Of a DNA stretch of 64,000 nt, positions 1 through 7,901 are shown piece by piece. The notes beneath the pieces are model-generated. The model saw nothing but the letters and a program-made list of their open reading frames with translations, had not been told where the DNA came from and did not search any database. Position numbers and translations under genes: made by a program. Source of the stretch: a virus; IMG/VR virus record IMGVR_UViG_3300031823_000003, positions 1 to 64,000 of that record. One strand, written 5' to 3'. Each line of letters begins with the position of its first letter. Position 1 is the first letter of the stretch.

Positions 1-138
1 GAGCACAGGCACGAGCACAGGCACGAGCACAGGCACGAGCACAGGCACGAGCACAGGCACGAGCACAGGCACGAGCACAGGCACGAGCACAGGCACGAGC
101 ACAGGCACGAGCACAGGCACGAGCACAGGCACGAGCAC
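1..138. repeat. 12-bp tandem repeat, about 11.5 copies
   Basis: The unit GAGCACAGGCAC is repeated exactly, without a mismatch, from the window edge to base 138. Read in the frame of the downstream polymerase gene it encodes Ser-Thr-Gly-Thr over and over, and there is no stop codon between it and the polymerase. It therefore looks like a coding minisatellite giving a flexible N-terminal tail or linker. The true copy number is unknown, because the repeat reaches the window edge and short-read assemblies often break at such places. Confidence 0.95.
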
Positions 139-2767
139 ACGTCCGTCATTCCGCCGCTACGATCCATTTGCCAATCGGCCATTGCGACCAGTCCCTCCTG
201 TTGGTCCGGTTCCCGCCCGCGTCTATCTGATAGGTGAAAAACCGGGACGTGATGAAGCGCGGCGCGGCGTGCCCTTTGTCGGTAAGTCCGGGCAGATATT
301 GTCAGTATGCCTGTCTGCCGCCAACGTCGAACGCTCCGAATGCCGGATCAATAATCTGGTATCCACGTTTACTGAATATTCCAAACCGACCACCGAAGAG
401 ATCGCCCGCGACCATGATGCGCTGGCCGCTGACATTTTGATGTGTGATCCGGAAGTGATCGGGCTAGTCGGTGCATACGCCGTCGAGCATGTACTTGGCA
501 ACGGTCCCGCTGAGATGGAGCGTGTACACGGGATACCTCAGCATGTAGATGCGCTATTCGGCGGCGAACTGCCCCGCGACGGTGGATGGACGATCATTCC
601 TCTCCTGCATCCCGCCGGGGCTGTGCATGCTCCGGACTCCATGCCACTGATCCTTGATGATGTTCTGCAACTGGGCCGACTCCTCGATCACGAAATCGCG
701 GTGCGCGAACCTGATCCCTATGCCGGAAAAGAGGATTACCGCGACTACCCGTATACAGGCGGCACAGTCATCATCAACAAGCCTGCCGGATGCGACACCG
801 AAGGCAGCCGCGAGCACCCGTGGTGCATGACGGCGAGTACGCGACCGGGAACCGGGAGATTATTCAAGCCCGGATGGAGAGTCAGGTTCAAGGACAAAGT
901 TTACCTTTGGAACGCACTGCATGATTTAGGCGTATTGAGAGAGTTAGGAATTGAACTGGAAGACGGGCAGTATGTTGATCTGATGATCTATAGTTATTTG
1001 CTTTGTGTCGCCCCCCAAGGCTTGAAGCCATCGGCGTATAGAAATTGCGGCATGCACCAGGATGACTATGACGATATAGTCCGCGATGCCCGACTGGATA
1101 AAGCCATGAACTATCTGCTGGCGGCGGCGGACCAAGAGTGGCCGAAAGCCGAACCACAGGTAATCGCTGAACGTGGGACATATCGAGTGTATAAGCCTAG
1201 ATCGGTTAATTTCCGCATCAACAAGATACTCGATGACTGGACCAAGTGGCAGATAGGGGACCGCGAAGAGGAAGTGGATTTACGGAAGCGCTGGCGCGAG
1301 GTAGTAAGCAAGTCTCCGGAAGTAGCGGCACCCGTGATCACGGCAATGGGCGACATGCCGGACGCTACTCTGGATGACGTGCCGTATGCCAAGGCGCAGA
1401 GGTATGCGATCAGGGATAGCGATGCCACACTTCGCATGGCTCCAATATTAGAGCAAAAGATCAAGGATATGGGACTTGAGCAGATCGCCGAAATCGACCA
1501 TGCGATCCTGCCCATGCTGGATTCCATGCAGCAGAACGGGATCAGGCTGGCATACACGCCATTTTGGGACGATATCGAAGCTCAGTGCGAAGCGCAGATG
1601 TCTAGGGCCCAGTTTGAGATATTCAAACTAACTGGTGAAGATGTCAATCCGGCATCGGGGGACCAGGTTGCAGAATTACTTTACGGCAAACTGGGAATGA
1701 CGCCGCCAAAGTATACGGACAGTGGTGAACGCGGATCAGTGAATGCCGTATGCCTTGAATCCCTGTTAGGCCAGCATCCGGTCATCCAGCACATCATGGA
1801 TTTCACCGAAGCCAGCAAGATCAGAGGGACGTATGTGGAACCACTACGGTTACTCTGTACAGTTGGCGACCGTAGAGTGCGGTCCACGATACGATCGACT
1901 CGCACTACGACGGGCAGGCTGGCAATGGCTGATCCGCCGTTGCACCAGATTCCGATTATGACCGATCTGGGGAAGCAACTGCGTGACGGGTTTATTGCCG
2001 AGTCCGGGTGCGTGCTGTATGACATTGACGTTAACCAACTGGAAATGCGTATTATGGCGCACGACTCCCGCGATGAGGAACTGTGCTGGCTGTTCCATGA
2101 AAACCGCGACATTCACGCTGAAACTGCGTGCAGCATATTCTCGGTGCCGATGTCGGCGCTGAGCGTGGGAGCTAACGGTAAGATCAACGACTATCGGAGG
2201 ATTGTGGCCAAGCACGCGGCGTTCGGTATCATCAACGGTATCACCGAACACGGTCTGGTTAATTACATGATACTCAATCGATGTCGGCGACCGGATGGCG
2301 AACCTTGGACGGTGGATGATTGTGTAATCATGCGCGCGGAGTGGTTCAAGAAGTACAAGGGCGTAAAGAGGTTCCATGAGGAGTGTATGGAAGAGACGCG
2401 GCAGACAGGACTAGCGCGCGAGACTATTGGTGGCCGGATCATCTATCTGCCTCAGGTATGGAGTCCGGACAAGCGGGTCAGGGAAAGCGCGGAGAGAATG
2501 AGCTATGTCATGCATACACAGGGCGGCGGACAGTCGCTGATTAAGCGGTGCATGGCGGTGGTGTGGCGGGAAGTGTGCAAGGTGTATATAGAGGTAAAGT
2601 CGTTGTTGCAAATGCACGATGAATTGCTGTTTGAGTTGCCGGATGATGCAGGATTGAAGAAAGATGTTGATGAGACCTGTACCCGGATTATGTGTAATGC
2701 GGTCAAGTTGAGAGTTCCGGTGCTGGCCGATGGCGGGTTCGGGATGTCTTGGGGGACGGCGCACTGA
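2..2767 (+). CDS. UDG-like / 3'-5' exonuclease / family A DNA polymerase fusion (5' partial)
   Basis: This is the replicative DNA polymerase of the phage. The frame is open from base 2, so the gene begins left of the window. A TTG at 182 is the first start-like codon after the repeat, but nothing supports it. After the Ser-Thr-Gly-Thr tail comes a domain like family 4 uracil-DNA glycosylases, with GEKPG at 233, PFVGKSG just after, and LLHPAG around 602. Next is a DnaQ-like exonuclease with motif I DTE at 794-802, a motif II-like LWNALHD and a motif III-like YVDLMIY. The polymerase part shows TGRLA, motif A DVNQLEMR at 2027, motif B RRIVAKHAAFGIING and motif C HDE at 2615-2623. UDG-like domains fused to phage PolA are known. 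Whether this one removes uracil or only binds it cannot be told here. Confidence 0.93.
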   Translation, partial: STGTSTGTSTGTSTGTSTGTSTGTSTGTSTGTSTGTSTGTSTGTSTRPSFRRYDPFANRPLRPVPPVGPVPARVYLIGEKPGRDEARRGVPFVGKSGQILSVCLSAANVERSECRINNLVSTFTEYSKPTTEEIARDHDALAADILMCDPEVIGLVGAYAVEHVLGNGPAEMERVHGIPQHVDALFGGELPRDGGWTIIPLLHPAGAVHAPDSMPLILDDVLQLGRLLDHEIAVREPDPYAGKEDYRDYPYTGGTVIINKPAGCDTEGSREHPWCMTASTRPGTGRLFKPGWRVRFKDKVYLWNALHDLGVLRELGIELEDGQYVDLMIYSYLLCVAPQGLKPSAYRNCGMHQDDYDDIVRDARLDKAMNYLLAAADQEWPKAEPQVIAERGTYRVYKPRSVNFRINKILDDWTKWQIGDREEEVDLRKRWREVVSKSPEVAAPVITAMGDMPDATLDDVPYAKAQRYAIRDSDATLRMAPILEQKIKDMGLEQIAEIDHAILPMLDSMQQNGIRLAYTPFWDDIEAQCEAQMSRAQFEIFKLTGEDVNPASGDQVAELLYGKLGMTPPKYTDSGERGSVNAVCLESLLGQHPVIQHIMDFTEASKIRGTYVEPLRLLCTVGDRRVRSTIRSTRTTTGRLAMADPPLHQIPIMTDLGKQLRDGFIAESGCVLYDIDVNQLEMRIMAHDSRDEELCWLFHENRDIHAETACSIFSVPMSALSVGANGKINDYRRIVAKHAAFGIINGITEHGLVNYMILNRCRRPDGEPWTVDDCVIMRAEWFKKYKGVKRFHEECMEETRQTGLARETIGGRIIYLPQVWSPDKRVRESAERMSYVMHTQGGGQSLIKRCMAVVWREVCKVYIEVKSLLQMHDELLFELPDDAGLKKDVDETCTRIMCNAVKLRVPVLADGGFGMSWGTAH

Positions 2768-2780
2768 TCGACAATTATCT

Positions 2781-3260
2781 ATGTATACCGATGCCTTCCT
2801 CTCCGATGACCGTAAGTACAGATATTGGCTAATCCGCATCTGGGATTACTCGCTGCCCATCATGGGAAATATCGGAGTCAATCCCTCGGTCGCGGATGAG
2901 CGCGATAACGACCCGACGATTCGCAAAGATATCGGATTCGGCGAGCGCCTAGGATTTGGTGGAGTGCTCAAGCTCAATGTCGCCGCGCTAAGGTCTACTG
3001 ATCCGGTGGCGTGCAGGAACGCTTATGCGCCGATAGGGCTGTTTAACGACGCGAGCAATCTTGTAAGCTACTGTGAATTGTTCGAGGTGAGCAAAGTGGC
3101 CGCCGCCTGGGGACGCAATGGCCGCTGGTTTCCCTATGAGACTAAGCGTATAGTGGCGGCGTTACCCGAACTGTGGTGTTGGGGAATGAATAGCGATGGG
3201 ACGCCGCGACACACTTTGATGACGCCGTATGCGACGGAGCTAGTCAGGTACAGAGGGTAA
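2781..3260 (+). CDS. DUF1643 family protein
   Basis: The 159-residue product carries the pattern I associate with DUF1643: an aromatic start (YRYWLIRIW), then MGNIGVNPS, then a DPTIRK segment and a G-rich stretch with LKLNVAALRSTDP. The family is common in phages and mobile elements and has no firm function. I chose the ATG at 2781, 13 bases after the polymerase stop, over an upstream start that would overlap the polymerase. No clear ribosome binding site is visible, so it is probably co-transcribed with the polymerase. Confidence 0.8.
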   Translation: MYTDAFLSDDRKYRYWLIRIWDYSLPIMGNIGVNPSVADERDNDPTIRKDIGFGERLGFGGVLKLNVAALRSTDPVACRNAYAPIGLFNDASNLVSYCELFEVSKVAAAWGRNGRWFPYETKRIVAALPELWCWGMNSDGTPRHTLMTPYATELVRYRG

Positions 3261-3265
3261 GCATA

Positions 3266-3646
3266 ATGGACATCGTTACCGTCGCAATGGGCCGCAAGAA
3301 TTCCGCTGGAGATTGGATCGTCACCGAGCGTGTTGAATCGGTATGCATCCCGACCAGTGTTACTCAGATCGCAATCACTCCCTGTGTGCCGGATGTGCGC
3401 GTATCGTCCGCATCGGGGTACAATCTGACCCACGTACAGAGCGGGTACTTTTTGCTGGGGCCGTTTGCAACCATTGCCGAGGCTCAGAGCGCGGCGGATA
3501 TACTGGCGGATATATTACCGGTCGAGGACTGGAACATTATGGGGCAAATATCGCGGAGCTGGCAGCGGTCGCAGGTGAAAGCGATGTTCGGGAGGCTGAC
3601 ACCTGAGCAGCAGAAGTGGATGCGGGAACGGGGAGCAAAGTTGTAA
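3266..3646 (+). CDS. hypothetical protein
   Basis: A 126-residue protein I do not recognise. It starts 5 bases after the DUF1643 gene and has a good ribosome binding site (GAGGG about 8 nt before the ATG), so it belongs to the same operon. The middle (GYFLLGPFATIAEAQSAADIL) looks like a small alpha/beta domain. The C-terminus is basic and helical. Nothing in it points to catalysis. Confidence 0.7.
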   Translation: MDIVTVAMGRKNSAGDWIVTERVESVCIPTSVTQIAITPCVPDVRVSSASGYNLTHVQSGYFLLGPFATIAEAQSAADILADILPVEDWNIMGQISRSWQRSQVKAMFGRLTPEQQKWMRERGAKL

Positions 3647-3681
3647 TCGCGGGTGATGGGCAATTGGACGTTGGGCTGCCG

Positions 3682-4113
3682 ATGGCGAAATACAGGAACG
3701 GTCAGCACATCCATAAAAAAGGCTATCCGCGTATGTCGGCGGGTCCCCTCCGGCACCAACTCCTACACAGGCTAATTGCAGCAGCGATGATCGGCAGGGA
3801 TTTGAAGAAAGACGAATCCGTTCACCATAAAGACGGCAATCGGCTCAACTGTCACTGGTCTAATTTGATTATCATGGGATTCAAGGATCACGGCTGGGTC
3901 AGCAGTAAGCAAGAGTGGTATATGCGGGAAAAAGACAGGCGCGAGAAATTGCAGTGGGACGAGTACATGGCCGAAAAAGACGCCGAGTTCCGTGATGAAG
4001 TGAGCGCCGCCAAGGCTGAGGGAGTGCCGTGGCAGAATACGCATATCGACGGGGAGATGCAGCAGGAATGGGAGGCACGGATCAATGTCGATGCCAGTGG
4101 CAGTGGAGATTAA
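3682..4113 (+). CDS. HNH endonuclease
   Basis: A 143-residue HNH-type nuclease of the HNH_3 kind. The segment LLHRLIAAAMIGRDL is followed by ESVHHKDGNRLNCHWSNL, which gives the paired histidines, the aspartate-glycine-asparagine turn and the final asparagine of the fold. The C-terminus is charged and helical. Such proteins are usually homing endonucleases or DNA nickases acting in phage replication or packaging. The open frame reaches back to 3616, inside the previous gene. I prefer the ATG at 3682, though its ribosome binding site is weak. Confidence 0.82.
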   Translation: MAKYRNGQHIHKKGYPRMSAGPLRHQLLHRLIAAAMIGRDLKKDESVHHKDGNRLNCHWSNLIIMGFKDHGWVSSKQEWYMREKDRREKLQWDEYMAEKDAEFRDEVSAAKAEGVPWQNTHIDGEMQQEWEARINVDASGSGD

Positions 4114-4333
4114 GGACAGTCATGCGAAGTTGAACTGCGCGGCGGTGATGAGGACAGTACTGGTCGATTCACATAATCGCCTGCGGCAATCGAAAATAAA
4201 TTGCGGAAGCTCCAATGATACGCATGAATACTGGGTTGTAGGGCCGCTGGGCAGGGTGCGAGTGAGATTATGCAAGGTGCATCATACGCCGGATAGTGCG
4301 TCAAGCGCTCCAAGTGATGCTGTCACGCCCTGA
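4085..4333 (+). CDS. hypothetical protein
   Basis: An 82-residue protein of unknown role. Its ATG lies inside the end of the HNH gene and is preceded by a good ribosome binding site (GGGAGG, about 8-9 nt upstream), so it is translationally coupled. The sequence is basic with scattered cysteines (NCAAV, INCGSS, LCKVHH) that could bind zinc, but the spacing matches no family I know. Confidence 0.55.
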   Translation: MSMPVAVEIKDSHAKLNCAAVMRTVLVDSHNRLRQSKINCGSSNDTHEYWVVGPLGRVRVRLCKVHHTPDSASSAPSDAVTP

Positions 4334-4344
4334 TATTTTTTTCC

Positions 4345-4373
4345 TTGACATCGTATACGACTTGCACTACTCT
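4345..4373 (+). promoter_or_regulatory. sigma-70-like promoter with GTATAC operator
   Basis: TTGACA at 4345-4350 is followed after 17 bp by TACTCT. The spacer begins with the perfect 10-bp palindrome TCGTATACGA (4351-4360). A run of seven T lies just upstream, as in an UP element. The block CCTTGACATCGTATAC recurs exactly on the minus strand in front of the ribbon-helix-helix gene near 27.06 kb, so one repressor may bind both. It would drive the AbrB-like gene. Confidence 0.65.
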
Positions 4374-4422
4374 CCTGTCAGTACAGGGATTCACGAATAA
4401 TAGTGAATAGGCACACTTGGCA

Positions 4423-4692
4423 ATGTCATCCTCAGTCACAGATCCGAATGGGCGTACTCGATCGGCGGGCGTAACCGTGGATGCCGTAGATGATGTGTCG
4501 ATCACTGTCACCCGGTCTGTCAAAGTCTGGCGGTCCAGCTACAAGACCAACATGCTGCTGATGTCCATTCCCATTGATGTGGCTGAGCTGACCGGGATCA
4601 AGGACGGAGACATGCTGCTGATTAAGGCGAACGCCGAGGGGCAGATGATGATTGTGAAAGCGGATGCCATAGCGGCGGGGACAGGGGTATAG
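4423..4692 (+). CDS. AbrB/SpoVT-like DNA-binding protein
   Basis: An 89-residue protein. Its C-terminal half matches the swapped-hairpin AbrB/MazE domain: MSIPIDVAELTGIKDGDM follows the usual 'IPxxVxxxxGhxxGD' pattern and is followed by short beta strands (LLIKANAEG, MMIVKAD). The N-terminal 40 residues are polar and probably flexible. It is a transcription regulator in the early block, read from the promoter at 4345. No toxin gene lies next to it, so I read it as a regulator rather than an antitoxin. A TTG six bases upstream (4417) is the alternative start. Confidence 0.75.
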   Translation: MSSSVTDPNGRTRSAGVTVDAVDDVSITVTRSVKVWRSSYKTNMLLMSIPIDVAELTGIKDGDMLLIKANAEGQMMIVKADAIAAGTGV

Positions 4693-4696
4693 GGAC

Positions 4697-5308
4697 ATGA
4701 ATACCGGACAGTCCATAACGTTTCCAGAGTACTCCGGCATCCGGTGTCTCATGATGCCGTACATTCAAGGCGATCCCGATTCTGTTCTCAGAGATTATGC
4801 TCCGTACCGTGACATCCTGGCCGAACTGGTTATCGAACGTGGACGCATCGGATTCCTGACCATTGATGAGTCACCTGTCACCGCCGGGACCCCTCACCGG
4901 GGAGCACGGGCAAAATATGGGCGGGCATTACATACAGAAGTGGGCCGCGACCCGAACCGGATTTACTGCTGGGGCAGCGGAGGCTGGCACAAGCCACCTC
5001 ACCGCGTAACGCTAGACCGCGATACGCAGATACTCCTGGCTAATAATCTTGACGACAGCTGCGCGGTGTGGGACGCCGAGCATGAGAATACCTCACCGGA
5101 TGGCGATATCGGGTATATGGCTGATTTGTATCCGTATAGCAATGCCACGTTTATTAAAAGCGGCGAGGTGCACAAGATTGGTATCTTCACTCCTCATGAG
5201 AGCATGCCAGCTGAGCATGATTTCAACAGGCAGTTCCTGCGTATCGTGTCGTCCGGTGTTCATGGGCGCGAGGAATATTTTACCGAAAACGAACTTGTAC
5301 CATTGTAG
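4697..5308 (+). CDS. hypothetical protein
   Basis: A 203-residue protein I do not recognise. It starts 4 bases after the AbrB-like stop, so the two are co-transcribed. It is acidic, rich in aspartate and aromatic residues, and has no membrane segment or signal peptide. The repeated short strands (RIGFLTI, RIYCWG, HRVTL) suggest a beta-rich globular fold. The spacing of the AGGG element to the ATG is only 2 bases. Confidence 0.65.
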   Translation: MNTGQSITFPEYSGIRCLMMPYIQGDPDSVLRDYAPYRDILAELVIERGRIGFLTIDESPVTAGTPHRGARAKYGRALHTEVGRDPNRIYCWGSGGWHKPPHRVTLDRDTQILLANNLDDSCAVWDAEHENTSPDGDIGYMADLYPYSNATFIKSGEVHKIGIFTPHESMPAEHDFNRQFLRIVSSGVHGREEYFTENELVPL

Positions 5309-5312
5309 TGAT

Positions 5313-5531
5313 ATGACAGCCAAAGAAGCTAAGATCGGCATGCGTGTCCGGGTATCGGAAAATAAGCCAGACGGATCGCCTCATCCGCATGCCGGAAAGA
5401 CTGGGCGTATAGAGCACATTCATTACCTCGTTGGGCCGCAGCCCACAGCGCATGTATTGATCGACAAGGGATTTAGCGAGGCCGGACGGATAGCTGTGGT
5501 ATCGCCGGCAAGTTTGACAAAGGAAGGTTGA
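5313..5531 (+). CDS. small KOW-like beta-barrel protein
   Basis: A 72-residue protein starting at the ATG at 5313. It has the look of a small KOW/SH3-like barrel: GMRVRV, then HAGKTGRIEHI, then a strand TAHVLID and a last strand RIAVVS. Small proteins of this shape are common in phage early regions and often bind RNA or partner proteins. The barrel assignment is by eye only. Confidence 0.6.
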   Translation: MTAKEAKIGMRVRVSENKPDGSPHPHAGKTGRIEHIHYLVGPQPTAHVLIDKGFSEAGRIAVVSPASLTKEG

Positions 5532-5539
5532 ATAATTTT

Positions 5540-5974
5540 ATGAGCCTCAATCGTTCGCAACTCGCAACCCTCGCCAGTGAGATCGAGCAGTCGCTGCCGA
5601 CGCCGGAATGGGATACGGTCCCGGAACTCAAACGGTTCCGCCATGAGATTACAGGCAAGGATGGCAAGAAGGCGAAGCTGTCGTTCGATCAGATGGTCGT
5701 CAAGTATAAGGAATTGGACGCCGAAATAAAGTTCCGCGAGAAGATCAAGGCGGACCTGAAAGACGGCCTCGAAGCCGCCATGCTTATTGCCGATTGTGCC
5801 GAATGTGAGTGCGAAGGCTATCCTGTGCAGAGGATCACCAAGCAGGGGAGCCGGAAGATTAGCGCTGAGAGACTGCTGGGCGCGGGTGTTTCAGCGGATA
5901 CGATTGCACACTGCACCGAGGTCGGGCCGGAGGTCACTTACGTTCAGATCGGCAAGCCAAAGAAAGATCATTAA
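5540..5974 (+). CDS. hypothetical protein, helical
   Basis: A 144-residue protein starting MSLNRSQL. The middle (MVVKYKELDAEIKFREKIKADLKDGLEAAM) is strongly helical. It is followed by a cysteine-containing segment (IADCAECECEGYPVQRI) and a C-terminal part with KISAERLLGAGVS. This layout, a helix then a small domain with 'IsaerLLe.GVs', recurs in phage early proteins of unknown role. A ribosome binding site (AGGAAGG) ends 12 bases before the ATG. A TTG at 5528 overlaps the previous gene. Confidence 0.7.
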   Translation: MSLNRSQLATLASEIEQSLPTPEWDTVPELKRFRHEITGKDGKKAKLSFDQMVVKYKELDAEIKFREKIKADLKDGLEAAMLIADCAECECEGYPVQRITKQGSRKISAERLLGAGVSADTIAHCTEVGPEVTYVQIGKPKKDH

Positions 5975-6018
5975 TACAGGTTTCGGCAGTCTCAAAGCCC
6001 GCTTGGCCCGAGGCTGAT

Positions 6019-6126
6019 ATGGTCAACAGTACCCGAATACCGATTCCTACACTTACTCTCGAAGGAGAGCAGATAGAAGGGATAGGGAACGTTGCATGTG
6101 AGCGCTCACATGTCCAACGCAACTAG
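6019..6126 (+). CDS. possible 35-residue peptide
   Basis: A short frame starting at 6019 with a weak GAGG element 6 nt upstream. The product begins MVNSTRIPIPTLTLEGEQ. Its 3' part overlaps an 18-bp palindrome, so this stretch may be regulatory rather than coding. It is the only frame with a plausible start in the otherwise empty gap 5975-6315. Confidence 0.25.
   Translation: MVNSTRIPIPTLTLEGEQIEGIGNVACERSHVQRN
6095..6112. promoter_or_regulatory. 18-bp perfect palindrome, operator-like
   Basis: CATGTGAGCGCTCACATG is perfectly symmetric. Its core TGTGAGCGCTCACA equals the centre of the ideal symmetric lac operator, so a LacI/GalR-type or similar dimeric repressor could bind. The half-site CATGTGAGCG recurs exactly at 8467-8476, across the start codon of the small HTH gene. 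Confidence 0.5.
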
Positions 6127-6315
6127 GGGCATCGCAGGCATGCGGTGGATCGGGCAGAGAGAAAAAACCGATGGGACTGCCGAATATTAGTTCGCACCGG
6201 GCGGCCACTCATAACGCCAACAGGCATATGCTGTGAGCACGGATTACAGTTCACGGACTGACAGCCGCCCGGTATCACAGTTTTACTTAGGATCGTTGAA
6301 AGGTATCGCGTCTTG

Positions 6316-6549
6316 ATGACTATTTCATCTTCGTCTTCTGCTCGATCGCACCGTATGAAATCCAGTCCCCGCACCTCACGGCCTTTACGCTCCGATGATG
6401 CAGTATCTCAGTACAACACCGATGTCAGTGGCGGGCAGCCAGTGTACAGGTGCGTCGAGAACGGCTGCCGGGAGATACCGATACATACGCATCAGCGGAG
6501 ACCGTATCTGGTGTGGAGCAAGTCTCGGAGCACGGGTAAAGCTGAGTGA
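6316..6549 (+). CDS. possible hypothetical protein
   Basis: A 77-residue frame whose stop overlaps the start region of the next gene. The N-terminus is Ser/Arg-rich and low in information. The C-terminal half (PVYRCVENGCREIPIHTH) could hold a small metal site. No strong ribosome binding site is seen. Two other frames are open over the same bases, so support is weak. Confidence 0.35.
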   Translation: MTISSSSSARSHRMKSSPRTSRPLRSDDAVSQYNTDVSGGQPVYRCVENGCREIPIHTHQRRPYLVWSKSRSTGKAE

Positions 6550-6809
6550 TGATGGAGATCAAAGCATACAAATGCGATGCTTGCGGTAGGGAGCGGCAGC
6601 AAGCGAACCACTGGTTCGTAGCCCGGATCGGCGAGGCATTCCATATCTATCACTGGGAGTTTTTCTACGGCGAGTGTGATGGGGAGGGCAGCAAAGATAC
6701 CAGTATTGATATTAAGCATATCTGCGGACAGGAGTGTCTCGGGAAAATGTTGCAGCCTTTCCTCGACAAGCGTTCGCAGCCGCAAGAGAGTACAATTCAA
6801 GGCCAATAG
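6546..6809 (+). CDS. small zinc-binding protein
   Basis: An 87-residue protein. The first ATGs (6549, 6552) follow a GTG at 6546. It has a CDACGRE knuckle near the N-terminus and an HICGQEC motif 40-50 residues later, a likely treble-clef or zinc-ribbon pair. An aromatic-rich segment (FHIYHWEFFYGEC) lies between them. Zinc-finger proteins like this are common in phage early operons. The exact role is unknown. Confidence 0.65.
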   Translation: MMMEIKAYKCDACGRERQQANHWFVARIGEAFHIYHWEFFYGECDGEGSKDTSIDIKHICGQECLGKMLQPFLDKRSQPQESTIQGQ

Positions 6810-6836
6810 AGATATACATATACAGGAGAACATCCA

Positions 6837-7442
6837 ATGATGCTTACCCGCCGCAAGTTTGCAACCGCTTCTATTGCCACCGCTGTCGGCATGAGCGTGA
6901 GTATCCCCTTTGAATCCGCCTGCACTTTCTCTTCGGTGTTCGCCAATATCGAAAAGTACGTCCCGGTCGGGCTGCAAGCCGTATCAGCGGTATTGTCAAT
7001 ACTTACCGGAAACGGGATTGCCGTGGCGGGAGTGTCCGGGATCATCGCTCTTATCAAAGTGGCATTCGCCGATTTGTCGGCGGCGGTGTCGCAATATCAG
7101 AATGCCCCAGCGGGACAAAAAACAGGATTGCTCGGAGCGATATCCGAAACCATGACCGTGCTCGAAGCCAATATCCAGAAGCTATGGTCGGACCTGTCAA
7201 TCCCCGATGCCAGGCTCAGTTCGCTTATAGAAGGGTTATTGGGGGTGATTACGACTACTCTGTCGGGATTTATGACGCAACTGCCTGCCCCTGTGTCCCC
7301 GGCGGCGCAGACAGCCAAGACGATGAAGATGGGTTTGGCGAAACAGTTGCCGTCGAATCCCGTACAGCGGTCGCCGAAACAGTTCAAGCGTGATTTCAAT
7401 GCGGCGCTGGGAAATTCGTATGCCCAGCACGCGATCAACTAG
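6837..7442 (+). CDS. Tat-signal secreted protein of unknown function
   Basis: A 201-residue protein with a good ribosome binding site (AGGAGA about 9 nt upstream). The N-terminus MMLTRRKFATASIATAVGMS is a textbook twin-arginine signal: TRRKF followed by a weakly hydrophobic stretch. A cysteine near residue 29 (ESAC) could be a lipid anchor, though the preceding residues are not a canonical lipobox. Two hydrophobic helices follow (about residues 45-80), then an amphipathic region and a basic tail. Proteins of this style occur in bacterial genomes as secreted unknowns. It may act at the membrane or in the periplasm, but nothing shows a reaction. Confidence 0.7.
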   Translation: MMLTRRKFATASIATAVGMSVSIPFESACTFSSVFANIEKYVPVGLQAVSAVLSILTGNGIAVAGVSGIIALIKVAFADLSAAVSQYQNAPAGQKTGLLGAISETMTVLEANIQKLWSDLSIPDARLSSLIEGLLGVITTTLSGFMTQLPAPVSPAAQTAKTMKMGLAKQLPSNPVQRSPKQFKRDFNAALGNSYAQHAIN

Positions 7443-7456
7443 GCGGCTCGCGCTCA

Positions 7457-7897
7457 GTGAATGCGTCTAACCGTATCGCGGTCCACTGCCGGTATTGCAA
7501 TCTCAATCAGTACGAAACTGTGTCCCGCAAGTGCCGGAGGTGCGGGAAATGGCTGTACAAGCAGGACGAGGATAAAGACAAGAACAAGGGCGAAGAGACT
7601 TTGCCTGCATCGGACGTATTGGCTACATCAGTAGTATCTCCATGCATACACTACGATTCCTACTCGTTCTGGTTTCCACTCATTATCACCGCTCTGCGCG
7701 AGTTAAACGGTCTGTCACAACGCCAATATGCTCATCAGGTAGGCGTGAGCAGGCAGTACCTGAGCCGGATCGAGCGCGGGCACACCATACCCTATGTAAG
7801 ATTAATGCCGAAGTTTACAGATGGACTAGGTGTGTCGATGCACAGGATGCTGGAACTGTGCGAGGCGTGCATGGCGGCTACGGCTATGACAGGATAA
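7457..7897 (+). CDS. zinc-ribbon plus XRE-type HTH regulator
   Basis: A 146-residue protein starting with GTG. The first 35 residues hold a zinc ribbon (CRYCNLNQ ... CRRCGKWL). A charged linker follows. Residues 75-135 are a Cro/CI-type helix-turn-helix: LRELNGLSQRQYAHQVGVSRQYLSRIERGHTIPYV. It is probably a transcription regulator and is the last gene of the plus-strand early block before the convergent minus-strand gene. The fusion of a zinc ribbon to an XRE domain is uncommon but seen in phages. Confidence 0.8.
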   Translation: MNASNRIAVHCRYCNLNQYETVSRKCRRCGKWLYKQDEDKDKNKGEETLPASDVLATSVVSPCIHYDSYSFWFPLIITALRELNGLSQRQYAHQVGVSRQYLSRIERGHTIPYVRLMPKFTDGLGVSMHRMLELCEACMAATAMTG

Positions 7898-7901
7898 TAG
7901 G

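Noticed and set aside
1-138. Terminal direct repeat or phage end
   Set aside because: The repeat is in frame with the polymerase and no copy exists at the right edge, so it reads as coding DNA and not as a genome end.
4345-4692. Toxin-antitoxin module with the AbrB-like protein
   Set aside because: Neither neighbour looks like a toxin; the downstream 203-residue acidic protein has no PIN, MazF or RelE features.
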